Assembly: GCA_045598845.1 (NCBI GenBank)
Contig: JAZRUY010000065.1
Coordinates: forward strand, 1 to 5,644
Reading direction: 5' to 3'
DNA from: JAZRUY01 sp045598845
GTDB lineage: Bacteria; Verrucomicrobiota; Lentisphaeria; Victivallales; Victivallaceae
Length of the DNA: 5,644 nt
Every line of letters starts with the position of its first letter. Position 1 is the stretch's first letter. Of the stretch, positions 1 to 5,644 are shown in pieces. The notes beneath the pieces are model-generated. The model saw only the letters and a list, made by a program, of their open reading frames with translations. It was not told the origin of the DNA and did not search any database. A program made the translations under genes and the position numbers.

Positions 1-84
1 GCATGCCGCGCCAACGCGGCCCGTTTCGCCGCCGCCGCGTTCAGAACCGCTTTTTCCGCGGCGGTCCGGGATATCATGCGCTGA
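1..84 (+). CDS. 3' end of an unidentified gene (possible GT4-type glycosyltransferase C-terminus)
   Basis: Frame 1 is open from the window edge to a TGA at 82-84, giving 27 alanine/arginine-rich residues that end in RDIMR. The order N-A-x-R-F, then F about six residues on and a helix-like end, resembles the C-terminal helix of many GT4 (GT-B fold) glycosyltransferases, and such a gene would fit the locus. That resemblance rests on very few residues. The TGA is followed at once by a hairpin-like sequence (87-115) and an AT-rich promoter-like stretch, as expected at a gene end. The third codon position is GC-rich, like the downstream genes. Other frames here are also open, including a - strand ATG at 77-75, so both frame and identity remain uncertain. 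Confidence 0.42.
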   Translation, partial: ACRANAARFAAAAFRTAFSAAVRDIMR

Positions 85-86
85 CC

Positions 87-124
87 GGGTTCCTTGCCAA
101 AACGGCGAAGTTCCCTTATATTTA
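87..124 (+). terminator. Possible imperfect intrinsic terminator after the upstream gene
   Basis: Two bases after the TGA at 82-84, CTTGCC (93-98) can pair with GGC-G-AAG (104-110) with one bulged G around an A-rich loop. An outer GGG (87-89) can pair with CCC (113-115) across a small internal loop. A T/A-rich run (116-124) follows, not a pure T tract. The stem is imperfect and overlaps the promoter candidate, so this is a weak call resting mainly on its position. Confidence 0.28.
94..122 (+). promoter_or_regulatory. Candidate sigma-70-like promoter for the export operon
   Basis: TTGCCA at 94-99 matches the -35 consensus at five of six bases. It is followed after 17 bases by TATATT at 117-122, which matches the -10 consensus at five of six. 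A perfect TATAAT lies slightly downstream at 125-130 but has no -35 partner at normal spacing. This is the only AT-rich stretch of its kind in the window, and it lies 80-95 bases before the permease start, where the operon promoter is expected. Transcription would begin near 129-137 and leave a leader of roughly 75-85 bases. If the host belongs to a phylum with a different promoter consensus, these boxes may not apply. Confidence 0.42.
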
Positions 125-159
125 TATAATTACTAAATTACAGTTATTTATATCGCAGT

Positions 160-189
160 GAAACGACAGCGACACCGTTTCGGGGTGTC
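160..189 (+). promoter_or_regulatory. Interlocking hairpins (possible H-type pseudoknot) in the operon leader
   Basis: GAAACG (160-165) is complementary to CGTTTC (176-181), and GACACC (171-176) is complementary to GGTGTC (184-189). The 5' arm of the second stem lies in the loop of the first, and only base 176 is shared. The RNA could therefore fold either as two mutually exclusive hairpins or as an H-type pseudoknot with 6 and 5 base pairs, a 5-base first loop and a 3-base last loop. It ends 23 bases before the permease ATG, which has no clear Shine-Dalgarno sequence. A role in translation or attenuation is inference only, since 6-base stems occur by chance. Confidence 0.25.
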
Positions 190-212
190 CTGACCGGCAG
201 ATAACCGTTGAA

Positions 213-1040
213 ATGCAGTCTGAAAAGAAAAAAAACGCCTCCCTGCCCCGCCGTTGCGCAAGAATATTCCGGGAAGCGCTGAAAACGGTGTCGAACCGCA
301 GATTTCTGCTGGAAGAGCTGGTGAAGCGCGACTTCAGGAACAAATACAAGCGCACTGTGCTCGGCATAGGCTGGAGTCTGCTCGGACCGCTGCTGACACT
401 GCTGATAATGCGGATGGTTTTCACCTGCTTTTTCGGGCGGATGGAGCATTTCACCACTTATCTGTTCTGCGGCACGCTGATAATGGGATATTTCAAGGAC
501 GCCACCAACAGCGGCATGGGCAGCTTCGTGGACAACGCCGGAGTTATCACCAAAATAAAACTCCCAAAATACATGTTCCTGTTTTCCCGCAATATCTCCG
601 CGCTGATCAATCTGCTGATAACGCTGCCGGTGTTCTTCGCGTTCTGCGCCTGGGACGGCATCGAATTCAAACTTAACTTTCTGTGCCTGCTGTATCCGGC
701 CGTCTGTCTGTTCATGCTCAATACCGGAACCGGGCTGATACTTTCAACCATGTATGTGTTTTTCCGCGACACCAAATATCTCTACGGAGTGTTTTTGACT
801 CTGCTCACCTATGTTTCCGCCATTTTTTATCCGGTGGACCGCTTTCCGGAACAATTCCGGAAACTGTTTCTGCTTAACCCGGTATATGTCCACATCTCAT
901 ATTTCCGGGAAATAATACTGAACGGAGCGGTGCCGCCGCCGGAACTGCACCTGCTGTGTTTCGGATACGCCCTGCTTATTTTCGCCATCGGCACCGCGGT
1001 ATATCATAAATTCAACGGCAGGTTCCTGTATTATGTCTAA
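213..1040 (+). CDS. wzm: ABC-2 type polysaccharide export permease (Wzm/TagG family)
   Basis: This is the inner-membrane subunit that carries a lipid-linked glycan from the cytoplasmic to the outer face, working as a dimer with the ATPase encoded next. At 275 residues it is of normal family length. Visible family features are the amphipathic entry segment ELVKRDFRNKYKRTVLG (35-51) followed by WSLLGP and the first membrane span; N-A-G-V-I-T-K-I-K-L-P-K (108-119); FFRDTKYLYG (183-192); and a late FYPV...NPVYVHISYFREII block (205-235). I count about six hydrophobic spans, roughly 52-75, 80-96, 124-146, 154-182, 189-207 and 244-264. ATG 213 is the only usable start: the frame is closed by a TGA at 159-161 and has no ATG, GTG or TTG between. 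No clear Shine-Dalgarno sequence precedes it. Codons 6-8 contain a run of eight A (228-235). The gene overlaps the ATPase gene by 8 bases, indicating coupling. Confidence 0.94.
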   Translation: MQSEKKKNASLPRRCARIFREALKTVSNRRFLLEELVKRDFRNKYKRTVLGIGWSLLGPLLTLLIMRMVFTCFFGRMEHFTTYLFCGTLIMGYFKDATNSGMGSFVDNAGVITKIKLPKYMFLFSRNISALINLLITLPVFFAFCAWDGIEFKLNFLCLLYPAVCLFMLNTGTGLILSTMYVFFRDTKYLYGVFLTLLTYVSAIFYPVDRFPEQFRKLFLLNPVYVHISYFREIILNGAVPPPELHLLCFGYALLIFAIGTAVYHKFNGRFLYYV

Positions 1041-1839
1041 AATTCCCTGGAAAGACATTGCGGTATCCTGCCGGGGAGTGAGTATCAGGTACATCACCGG
1101 GAACCTGAAATCAGTAGGGTTGAAGGAATACCTGATACGGCGGCTGTACAGGAGCAACCAGGTACGGGAATTCACGGCGGTCAGCGATATTTCCTTCGAT
1201 CTGGTCAAAGGCGATATGCTGGGAATCATCGGCAGCAACGGCGCAGGCAAATCCACTCTGCTCAAGGCTCTGGCCGGAGTGATAAAGCCGAGCGAAGGAG
1301 AAGTCAAGACACAAGGAACCATGGCCGCGCTGCTGGAACTGGGCAGCGGCTTCGACGCGAATATGACCGTGCGCGAAAACACCTATCTCCGCGGCGCCAT
1401 TCTCGGTTATCCGAAAAAAACGATCATGGAAAAGTATGAGGAAATAATCGCGTTCGCTGAACTGGAGGAATTTCAGGACCGCTGTTTCAGACAACTTTCC
1501 AGCGGAATGAAGAGCCGGCTGGCGTTTTCCATAGTATGCCTGCTGGACCCGGATATAATCATACTCGACGAGGTGCTGGCGGTAGGCGACAGCGCGTTCC
1601 GGCGCAAGAGCGGCAAAAAAATGCGGGAAATACTTTCCGGCGGCATCACCGGCATACTGGTGTCGCACCAGTCTGAAAATATCCGGAAACTCTGCAACCG
1701 GGTGCTTTGGCTGGAAAAAGGCCGGCAGATCGCATTTACCGATGATGTGAACGGATGCTGCGATGCTTACGAAACATATATGAACGACCGGACCGCGCCG
1801 CCGCGCTTCCATGAAAAAGCAAAAGAAGGCGAAATATGA
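1033..1839 (+). CDS. wzt: ABC transporter ATPase for polysaccharide export (Wzt/TagH family), short form without carbohydrate-binding domain
   Basis: This is the cytoplasmic nucleotide-binding subunit that powers the permease. Its ABC motifs are complete: Walker A GSNGAGKST (67-75, Lys73), the family-typical ELGSGFDANMTVRENTYL segment (102-119), signature LSSGM (155-159), Walker B IIILDE (175-180, catalytic Glu180), LAVGD (182-186) and switch His212 in LVSHQ. About 40 residues before the core are typical of exporters of O-antigen, capsule or teichoic acid. The protein has only 268 residues and ends about 30 residues after the ATPase core. It therefore lacks the C-terminal carbohydrate-binding domain of E. 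coli O8/O9a Wzt and resembles short forms such as that of Klebsiella O2a. The start ATG lies inside the permease gene. The stop TGA overlaps the next start as ATGA, and AGAAGG at 1824-1829 serves as the ribosome binding site of the next gene. Confidence 0.94.
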   Translation: MSKIPWKDIAVSCRGVSIRYITGNLKSVGLKEYLIRRLYRSNQVREFTAVSDISFDLVKGDMLGIIGSNGAGKSTLLKALAGVIKPSEGEVKTQGTMAALLELGSGFDANMTVRENTYLRGAILGYPKKTIMEKYEEIIAFAELEEFQDRCFRQLSSGMKSRLAFSIVCLLDPDIIILDEVLAVGDSAFRRKSGKKMREILSGGITGILVSHQSENIRKLCNRVLWLEKGRQIAFTDDVNGCCDAYETYMNDRTAPPRFHEKAKEGEI

Positions 1840-4604
1840 ATCCGCCGGAAATTTCAGTTATCATCCCGGTTTACAACGCCGGGCTGTATTTGCGGCAGTG
1901 TCTGGATTCGCTGCTGAATCAAACCGCCGGACTGGAAATAATCTGCGTGGATGACGGGTCAACCGACAATTCCCCTGAGATTCTGAATGAATACGCCGGA
2001 CGGGATATCCGCATCCGCGTATTGTCCCAAGCCAATGCCGGAGCCGGTACGGCGCGCAATGCCGGAATCGACGCGGCAGGGGGAGATTACCTGTTCTTCT
2101 GCGACGCCGATGATTTCTGCGAGCCGGACATGCTGCGGAAGATGCGCCTCGCCGCGGAAGAAACGGCGGCGGACATCACGGTCTGCCGCTACGACTGCTA
2201 CAACAATTATTCCGGAAAATTCGTCAAGCGGTTCAATTTCACAGACACCGCGGCTCCGGAAAACGGACAGCCGCATCCGGCGCTGTTCTATATGTACCGG
2301 CATGTGCCGTGGAATAAACTTTACCGGCGGGAATTCGCAGCCGCCAACCGGCTGCGGTTCCAGCCGCTGAAACGGTTCAACGATGTCTGTTTCGTGAACA
2401 CAGCGTTAGCCGCGGCCGGAAAAATCACCGAGGTCGATGAAATACTGTACCACCACCGGATAAAGCACGGCAACAATCTGCAGTCCGGCACCCACGAGAC
2501 CCCGCTGCTGTTCACCGAATGCTGGAGCGGCATAAAAAACGAACTGGAGCGGCTGGGGCTTTGGGAAAAACACCGGCAGTGCTTTGCCAACGCCGTGCTG
2601 CGGGCATGCCTGTTCAGGCTCTATATGGCGCGTACGGAAGAGGCGGCGCGGGAAATTTTCCATGCGCTGAAAGAACATGTGTTCGAAGAGTTCGGAATAA
2701 ATAAACTGCCGCGAAAAAATTTTGACAATTTATCCGATTACGACAGTTACAGATTACTGCTGAAATGCGGAGGTCCGGCGGAATTCTGTTTCCGGCAGAT
2801 ACCAGCATTCCGGGACTGGCGGCGGGTGCGGGGACTGATGCGGGTACTGCGCGGCGGCAAAAAAAAGAAAAGAAAGGCGGAAAATGCCGGCAAAAATAAA
2901 AAAACGCCGGTATGGACATTGTTCAGAACCGTTTGCCCGACCGATGATCCTGAATCCGGGCTGGCTTCTCTGCGCGGACTGTGCGCCGGGGTGACCGGCA
3001 ATACGCCGCGGCCGGCGGTATCGGCGGGAATTCTGCTGCACTATACGGTTCAAATTCTTTTCAGACTCGATGATGCGGAAAAAATCCGGCGGCTTTACGG
3101 AGAAGTCAGGGAACTGGCCCGCCAAATATCCGGCGCGGCGGGACTGCCGCCGGAAGAATTCAGCGAAAAAAAACAGTACAGCGCATGGACGGCCCTTATC
3201 GGAAACAGCGCCCCCCGCGAACTGTGGACGGCGCTGCTTCAAGACGGGATGATACCGGTTTCACAAATAAAGGATTTTCCGCTGCTGTCGCCGGTCGAAT
3301 CCGCTTTTTACCTGCGGCTGGCGAAACGGCGCGCCAACCGGGAAAAAAGTTTGAAACAAGCCTTGCGGAAATGCGTGAAAAAGGCCGGAGGAATTCCGTC
3401 CGGAATCGGCAGAAAACTGCACATTGCGTTATACGCTTTGAGGGGAATGTGGAAACGGGCGCAGGCCGGGAAGAAACCTGAAAACGCAGGTATCCCGGCG
3501 GTATCGGTGATTATGCCGGTTTACAATGTGGCGGCATATCTGCCGGCATGCCTGGATTCGATAACCGGACAAACACTGAGCAATATCGAAATCATCTGCG
3601 TGGACGACGGTTCGAACGACAATTCGCCGGAAATACTTGCCCGGTATGCGGAAAAAGACCGCCGGATAACCGTAATCACCCAGACCAATCAGGGAGCCGG
3701 AGCGGCGAGGAACACCGGGCTGAAAAAAGCGCGCGGTGTTTATCTGCACTTCTGCGACCCGGATGATTTCTGCGATCCGGATATGCTCCGCGCAATGTAC
3801 CGCCGGGCGGCGGACGCGGATGCCGACATCGCGGTGTGCAATGCGGATTTCTTCAATGAAAAAACCGGAGAATACAGCCCGGATATAGTAATGCCGCAGT
3901 ATCTGCGGCAGTTCCGGTATTTTGCCTCCCCGGACATCGAAAAAGATCTGTTCGGCTCATTTCAGAGCCCGCCGTGGAATAAACTTTTCCGCAGGGAATT
4001 CGTGCTGCGCAACAACTTCCGTTTCCAGCTGATACCCCGGGCCAACGACATTTATTTTTCAGCGGTATGCCTGGCGGCGGCGGAGAGGATAACCGCGGTA
4101 CATAAAAACCTGTACCATCACCGCAAAGGGCACGGAGAAAATCTGCAATCCCGCAACGATGAAACCCCGCTGATGTTTCTTTCCGCCTGGCGGGAAACCC
4201 GCGCCGAACTGCTCCGGCGCGGATTACTGGAATCATGCCGCACCGCGTTTCTGCGCAGTGTGCTGCACTCCTGCGTGTATGTGCTGCTGAGTCTGCGCAC
4301 CGCCGCCGCCATAACTGAATTATACAATGAATTGCGCACCCGGGTATTTCCGGAATTCGGCATCTCCGGTGCTCCGGACGGAACTTTCAACAAAAAGCAC
4401 GAGCGGACGGCGATGCGGAATATCATCAACTGCGGCACCCCGGCGGAGTTCTGCCTGAAGATGCTGGATTTCGGGCGCAGCGCCGGACGGCTGACCAATA
4501 TGGTGACGGCGCTGTTTCCGGAAAACGAACGGGAACTGCTGCTGGATGAGATTTCCCGCAAATGCGGCGGGAAAAGCAGGAACGGGACCGGAGCGGCGTC
4601 ATGA
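1836..4604 (+). CDS. Double-unit family 2 glycosyltransferase with an extra orphan tail module between the units
   Basis: This 922-residue cytoplasmic or membrane-peripheral protein has two complete GT2 (GT-A fold, inverting, nucleotide-sugar dependent) units. Unit 1 (about 1-325) has IIPVYN, VDDGSTDNSPEIL (38-50), a DAD metal motif (90-92), PWNK (158-161), an N-D pair at the usual catalytic-base position (182-183) and YHHR...NLQS (205-217). Unit 2 (about 554-905) repeats these as VDDGSNDNSPEIL (589-601), DPD (641-643), PWNK (713-716), N-D (737-738) and YHHR...NLQS (760-772). Both end in the same helical tail (256-322 and 811-877). Residues 325-553 are a lysine-rich linker, a degenerate third tail copy (about 367-468) and a strongly basic segment (496-547). 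I see no membrane span. Two active centres suggest it adds two different sugars or polymerises a disaccharide, as bifunctional GT2 polymerases do; donor and acceptor cannot be read from sequence. AGAAGG sits 6 bases before the ATG. The gene overlaps its neighbours by 4 bases at each end. Confidence 0.92.
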   Translation: MNPPEISVIIPVYNAGLYLRQCLDSLLNQTAGLEIICVDDGSTDNSPEILNEYAGRDIRIRVLSQANAGAGTARNAGIDAAGGDYLFFCDADDFCEPDMLRKMRLAAEETAADITVCRYDCYNNYSGKFVKRFNFTDTAAPENGQPHPALFYMYRHVPWNKLYRREFAAANRLRFQPLKRFNDVCFVNTALAAAGKITEVDEILYHHRIKHGNNLQSGTHETPLLFTECWSGIKNELERLGLWEKHRQCFANAVLRACLFRLYMARTEEAAREIFHALKEHVFEEFGINKLPRKNFDNLSDYDSYRLLLKCGGPAEFCFRQIPAFRDWRRVRGLMRVLRGGKKKKRKAENAGKNKKTPVWTLFRTVCPTDDPESGLASLRGLCAGVTGNTPRPAVSAGILLHYTVQILFRLDDAEKIRRLYGEVRELARQISGAAGLPPEEFSEKKQYSAWTALIGNSAPRELWTALLQDGMIPVSQIKDFPLLSPVESAFYLRLAKRRANREKSLKQALRKCVKKAGGIPSGIGRKLHIALYALRGMWKRAQAGKKPENAGIPAVSVIMPVYNVAAYLPACLDSITGQTLSNIEIICVDDGSNDNSPEILARYAEKDRRITVITQTNQGAGAARNTGLKKARGVYLHFCDPDDFCDPDMLRAMYRRAADADADIAVCNADFFNEKTGEYSPDIVMPQYLRQFRYFASPDIEKDLFGSFQSPPWNKLFRREFVLRNNFRFQLIPRANDIYFSAVCLAAAERITAVHKNLYHHRKGHGENLQSRNDETPLMFLSAWRETRAELLRRGLLESCRTAFLRSVLHSCVYVLLSLRTAAAITELYNELRTRVFPEFGISGAPDGTFNKKHERTAMRNIINCGTPAEFCLKMLDFGRSAGRLTNMVTALFPENERELLLDEISRKCGGKSRNGTGAAS
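2861..2913 (+). other. Possible -1 frameshift site: A_AAA_AAG heptamer, -1 stop and hairpin at the unit 1 / linker junction
   Basis: Codons 342-344 of the double glycosyltransferase read AAA AAA AAG, so the heptamer A_AAA_AAG (2861-2867) is in the phase known to slip in E. coli dnaX. After a -1 slip there are ten codons and then TAA at 2897-2899, giving a 354-residue protein that is exactly one GT2 unit. Bases 2884-2891 can pair with 2906-2913 as an 8-base-pair stem with one G-T wobble and a 14-base A-rich loop. The 16-base gap from heptamer to stem is longer than usual, and I see no strong upstream Shine-Dalgarno-like stimulator. The run of eight A (2859-2866) could also promote transcriptional slippage. 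Confidence 0.27.
2934..3239 (+). repeat. Degenerate orphan copy of the glycosyltransferase C-terminal tail module
   Basis: Residues 402-468 of the double glycosyltransferase (3039-3239) align without any gap over 67 residues to the tail of the third glycosyltransferase (its residues 260-326, 5378-5578). I count 22 identities, including L-Y-G-E-x-R-E, G-L, F-S, Y and P-x-E. Tails of the same length occur in unit 1 (2601-2801) and unit 2 (4266-4466). The similarity continues upstream with small gaps: TDDPESGLASLRGL (369-382) resembles NDDNPLLFLEAWRGL in the third enzyme (223-237). No catalytic domain precedes this copy. It has also lost the cysteines and the G-T-P or G-G-P triplet that the other three share, so it has diverged further than they have. 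Confidence 0.72.
3646..3673 (+). repeat. 28-base direct repeat, copy 1 (in unit 2 of the double glycosyltransferase)
   Basis: These 28 bases encode the end of an A-E-K-D-R-R-I-T-V segment and are identical base for base to 4755-4782 in the next gene. They lie at the same place in the GT2 fold. This is coding sequence shared by paralogous domains, not an independent element. Identity at wobble positions as well points to recent duplication or gene conversion between unit 2 and the third enzyme. The matching part of unit 1 differs clearly. Confidence 0.85.
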
Positions 4605-5644
4605 CTGAAGTTTCCGCGATAATACCGGTTTACAATGCGGAGCCGTATCTGGAACAATGCCTGGATTCGGTTGCCGGACAAACGCTGAGCGGCATTGAAA
4701 TCATCTGCATTGACGACGGATCGACCGACAACTCGCCGGAGATACTCGCCCGCCATGCGGAAAAAGACCGCCGGATAACCGTGATCACAAGGAACCATCA
4801 GGGAGCAGGAGCGGCGAGAAACGCCGGTATCGCCGCCGCCGCAGGGGAGTACCTGTACTTCTGCGACGCGGACGACTTCTGCGAACCGGATTTACTGGAA
4901 AAAGCGCTCGGCGCGGCAAAACGGCAAAACGCGGACATCGCGGTATTCCGCTACAATCATTTCAATCAGGAAACCGGAAAATTCGAAACCGACTCCGAAT
5001 TTCCGCCGTCCCTGCTGAAATATGCAGGGGCTTTTGATCCGGAACTTATCGCGCCCCGGCTGTTCACCGCCTTCGGGAATCCGCCGTGGAACAAAATCCA
5101 CCGGACGGATTTTATCCGCCGGAACGGGCTGGAATTCCAGAATATCCGCCGGGGCAACGACATTCTTTTCTCCTGTCTTTCACTGGCGAAGGCGGATAAA
5201 ATCACTTTGGTCAACCGGGTGCTTTACCATCACCGCAAAAACGGCGGCGGCAATCTGCAGTCCGCCAACGATGACAATCCGCTGCTGTTCCTCGAAGCCT
5301 GGCGCGGTCTGAAAAAAGCGCTGGAGCAATGCGGAACCGGGGAACTGTTCAGCCGCACTTTCCGCGATGCCGCGGCGCAGTCGGCGCTCTATGTGCTGCA
5401 CTCGCTGCGCACGAGAGAGGCGGTACGGACTCTGTACGGAGAATTGAGAGAGCGCGCTTTTGATGAATTCGGCATAAACGGATTGTCAGCGGCGGATTTC
5501 AGCGACCGGAGGAGGTATCTGGCCTGCCGGAATATTTCAGCGTGCGGAACTCCGGAGGAATTCTGTCTGGCGCAACTGCGGCGCGGGGGAGTGCCGGGCG
5601 CGGCGGAGCGTATGGCGGGGGTGATGTTCAGCGAAAATGAATTG
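4601..5644 (+). CDS. Family 2 glycosyltransferase, 3' end beyond the window
   Basis: An open frame of 348 codons runs from ATG 4601 to the last base with no stop. The ATG overlaps the upstream TGA as ATGA, and GGAG at 4590-4593 lies 7 bases before it. The protein is a GT2 enzyme closely related to both units of the preceding protein: IIPVYN (7-12), IDDGSTDNSPEIL (37-49), DAD metal motif (89-91), PPWNK (161-165), N-D at the usual catalytic-base position (186-187), YHHRK (209-213), NLQS (218-221) and the helical tail (260-326). Over the first 98 residues I count about 70 percent identity to unit 2. The last residues, MFSENEL, match LFPENEREL of unit 2 about 20 residues before that protein ends. 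A single-unit enzyme would therefore stop just outside the window, but a further fused unit cannot be excluded. It probably adds another sugar to the same glycan. Confidence 0.92.
   Translation, partial: MTEVSAIIPVYNAEPYLEQCLDSVAGQTLSGIEIICIDDGSTDNSPEILARHAEKDRRITVITRNHQGAGAARNAGIAAAAGEYLYFCDADDFCEPDLLEKALGAAKRQNADIAVFRYNHFNQETGKFETDSEFPPSLLKYAGAFDPELIAPRLFTAFGNPPWNKIHRTDFIRRNGLEFQNIRRGNDILFSCLSLAKADKITLVNRVLYHHRKNGGGNLQSANDDNPLLFLEAWRGLKKALEQCGTGELFSRTFRDAAAQSALYVLHSLRTREAVRTLYGELRERAFDEFGINGLSAADFSDRRRYLACRNISACGTPEEFCLAQLRRGGVPGAAERMAGVMFSENEL
4755..4782 (+). repeat. 28-base direct repeat, copy 2 (in the third glycosyltransferase unit)
   Basis: Exact partner of 3646-3673, 1109 bases downstream and in the same codon frame. 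Flanking sequence stays very similar (for example CAGGGAGC followed by GGAGCGGCGAG) but is interrupted by single-base differences. Confidence 0.85.

Noticed and set aside
1..77. - strand frame starting at an ATG complementary to 75-77, which could be a divergent gene
   Set aside because: It is open to the window edge, but only 25 codons are visible and they are mostly alanine and lysine. A convincing ribosome binding site is missing, and the + strand reading is supported by the stop, the hairpin and the direction of the operon. It is not excluded.
3..161. 52-codon + strand frame starting ATG at 3
   Set aside because: It is extremely arginine-rich at the start, has no ribosome binding site in view, and runs through the AT-rich promoter-like stretch. 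The frame ending at 84 fits better.
254..676. 140-codon + strand frame inside the permease gene
   Set aside because: It is a shifted-frame shadow of the permease. It is rich in Arg, His and Gln, with no membrane spans or domain.
1111..1812. 233-codon open frame on the - strand
   Set aside because: It lies wholly inside the ATPase gene, whose ABC motifs are complete. The - strand translation shows no recognisable domain and is a by-product of GC-rich codon use.
3166..3173. Second in-phase A_AAA_AAA slippery-type sequence in the middle segment of the double glycosyltransferase
   Set aside because: The -1 frame stays open for a long way afterwards and would give a long nonsense tail. I see no stimulating hairpin, so it looks like ordinary lysine codon use.
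4118..4798. 226-codon open frame on the - strand across the junction of the two glycosyltransferase genes
   Set aside because: It is antisense to two strongly supported GT2 coding regions, including their conserved motifs, and looks like no known protein.
1..5644. CRISPR array, tRNA, insertion sequence or attachment site
   Set aside because: I saw no regularly spaced short repeats, cloverleaf-like sequence, terminal inverted repeats or transposase motifs. The only repeats are paralogous coding domains.

Overview
The window is part of a polysaccharide (O-antigen, capsule or similar surface glycan) biosynthesis and export locus, with all recognisable genes on the + strand. The bacterium cannot be named from the sequence. 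GC is in the mid-50s percent by eye, AAA is a common lysine codon, and the ABC-2 glycan exporter is of the Wzm/Wzt (TagG/TagH) type. Together with GT2 enzymes carrying a helical C-terminal tail, this fits a gut or host-associated bacterium. A Gram-negative-type lineage such as Lentisphaerota is only a guess.

Layout: positions 1-84 are the last 27 codons of an unidentified + strand gene, possibly a GT4 glycosyltransferase. Positions 85-212 hold a weak terminator-like hairpin, an AT-rich promoter candidate and an untranslated leader able to form two interlocking hairpins. The exporter permease (213-1040) and its ATPase (1033-1839) follow, then a 922-residue double glycosyltransferase (1836-4604), then a third glycosyltransferase (from 4601) that is still open at the window edge. 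The four genes overlap by 8, 4 and 4 bases, so they almost certainly form one translationally coupled operon.

How they work together (inference from families): the GT2 units build a lipid-linked glycan on the cytoplasmic face, and the permease/ATPase pair moves it across the inner membrane. The ATPase has no C-terminal carbohydrate-binding domain, so export probably does not depend on recognising a chain-end cap.

The most unusual object is the 922-residue protein. It has two complete GT2 units, and between them about 200 residues that contain a degenerate extra copy of the C-terminal tail found in every GT unit here, without a catalytic domain. The stretch is bracketed by the same short K-x-E-N-A-G motif exactly 200 residues apart. 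At the end of the first unit lies an in-phase A_AAA_AAG heptamer followed by a hairpin and a -1 frame stop. If used, it would release a 354-residue single-unit enzyme. The window contains no tRNA, rRNA, CRISPR array, insertion sequence or integrase that I can recognise.
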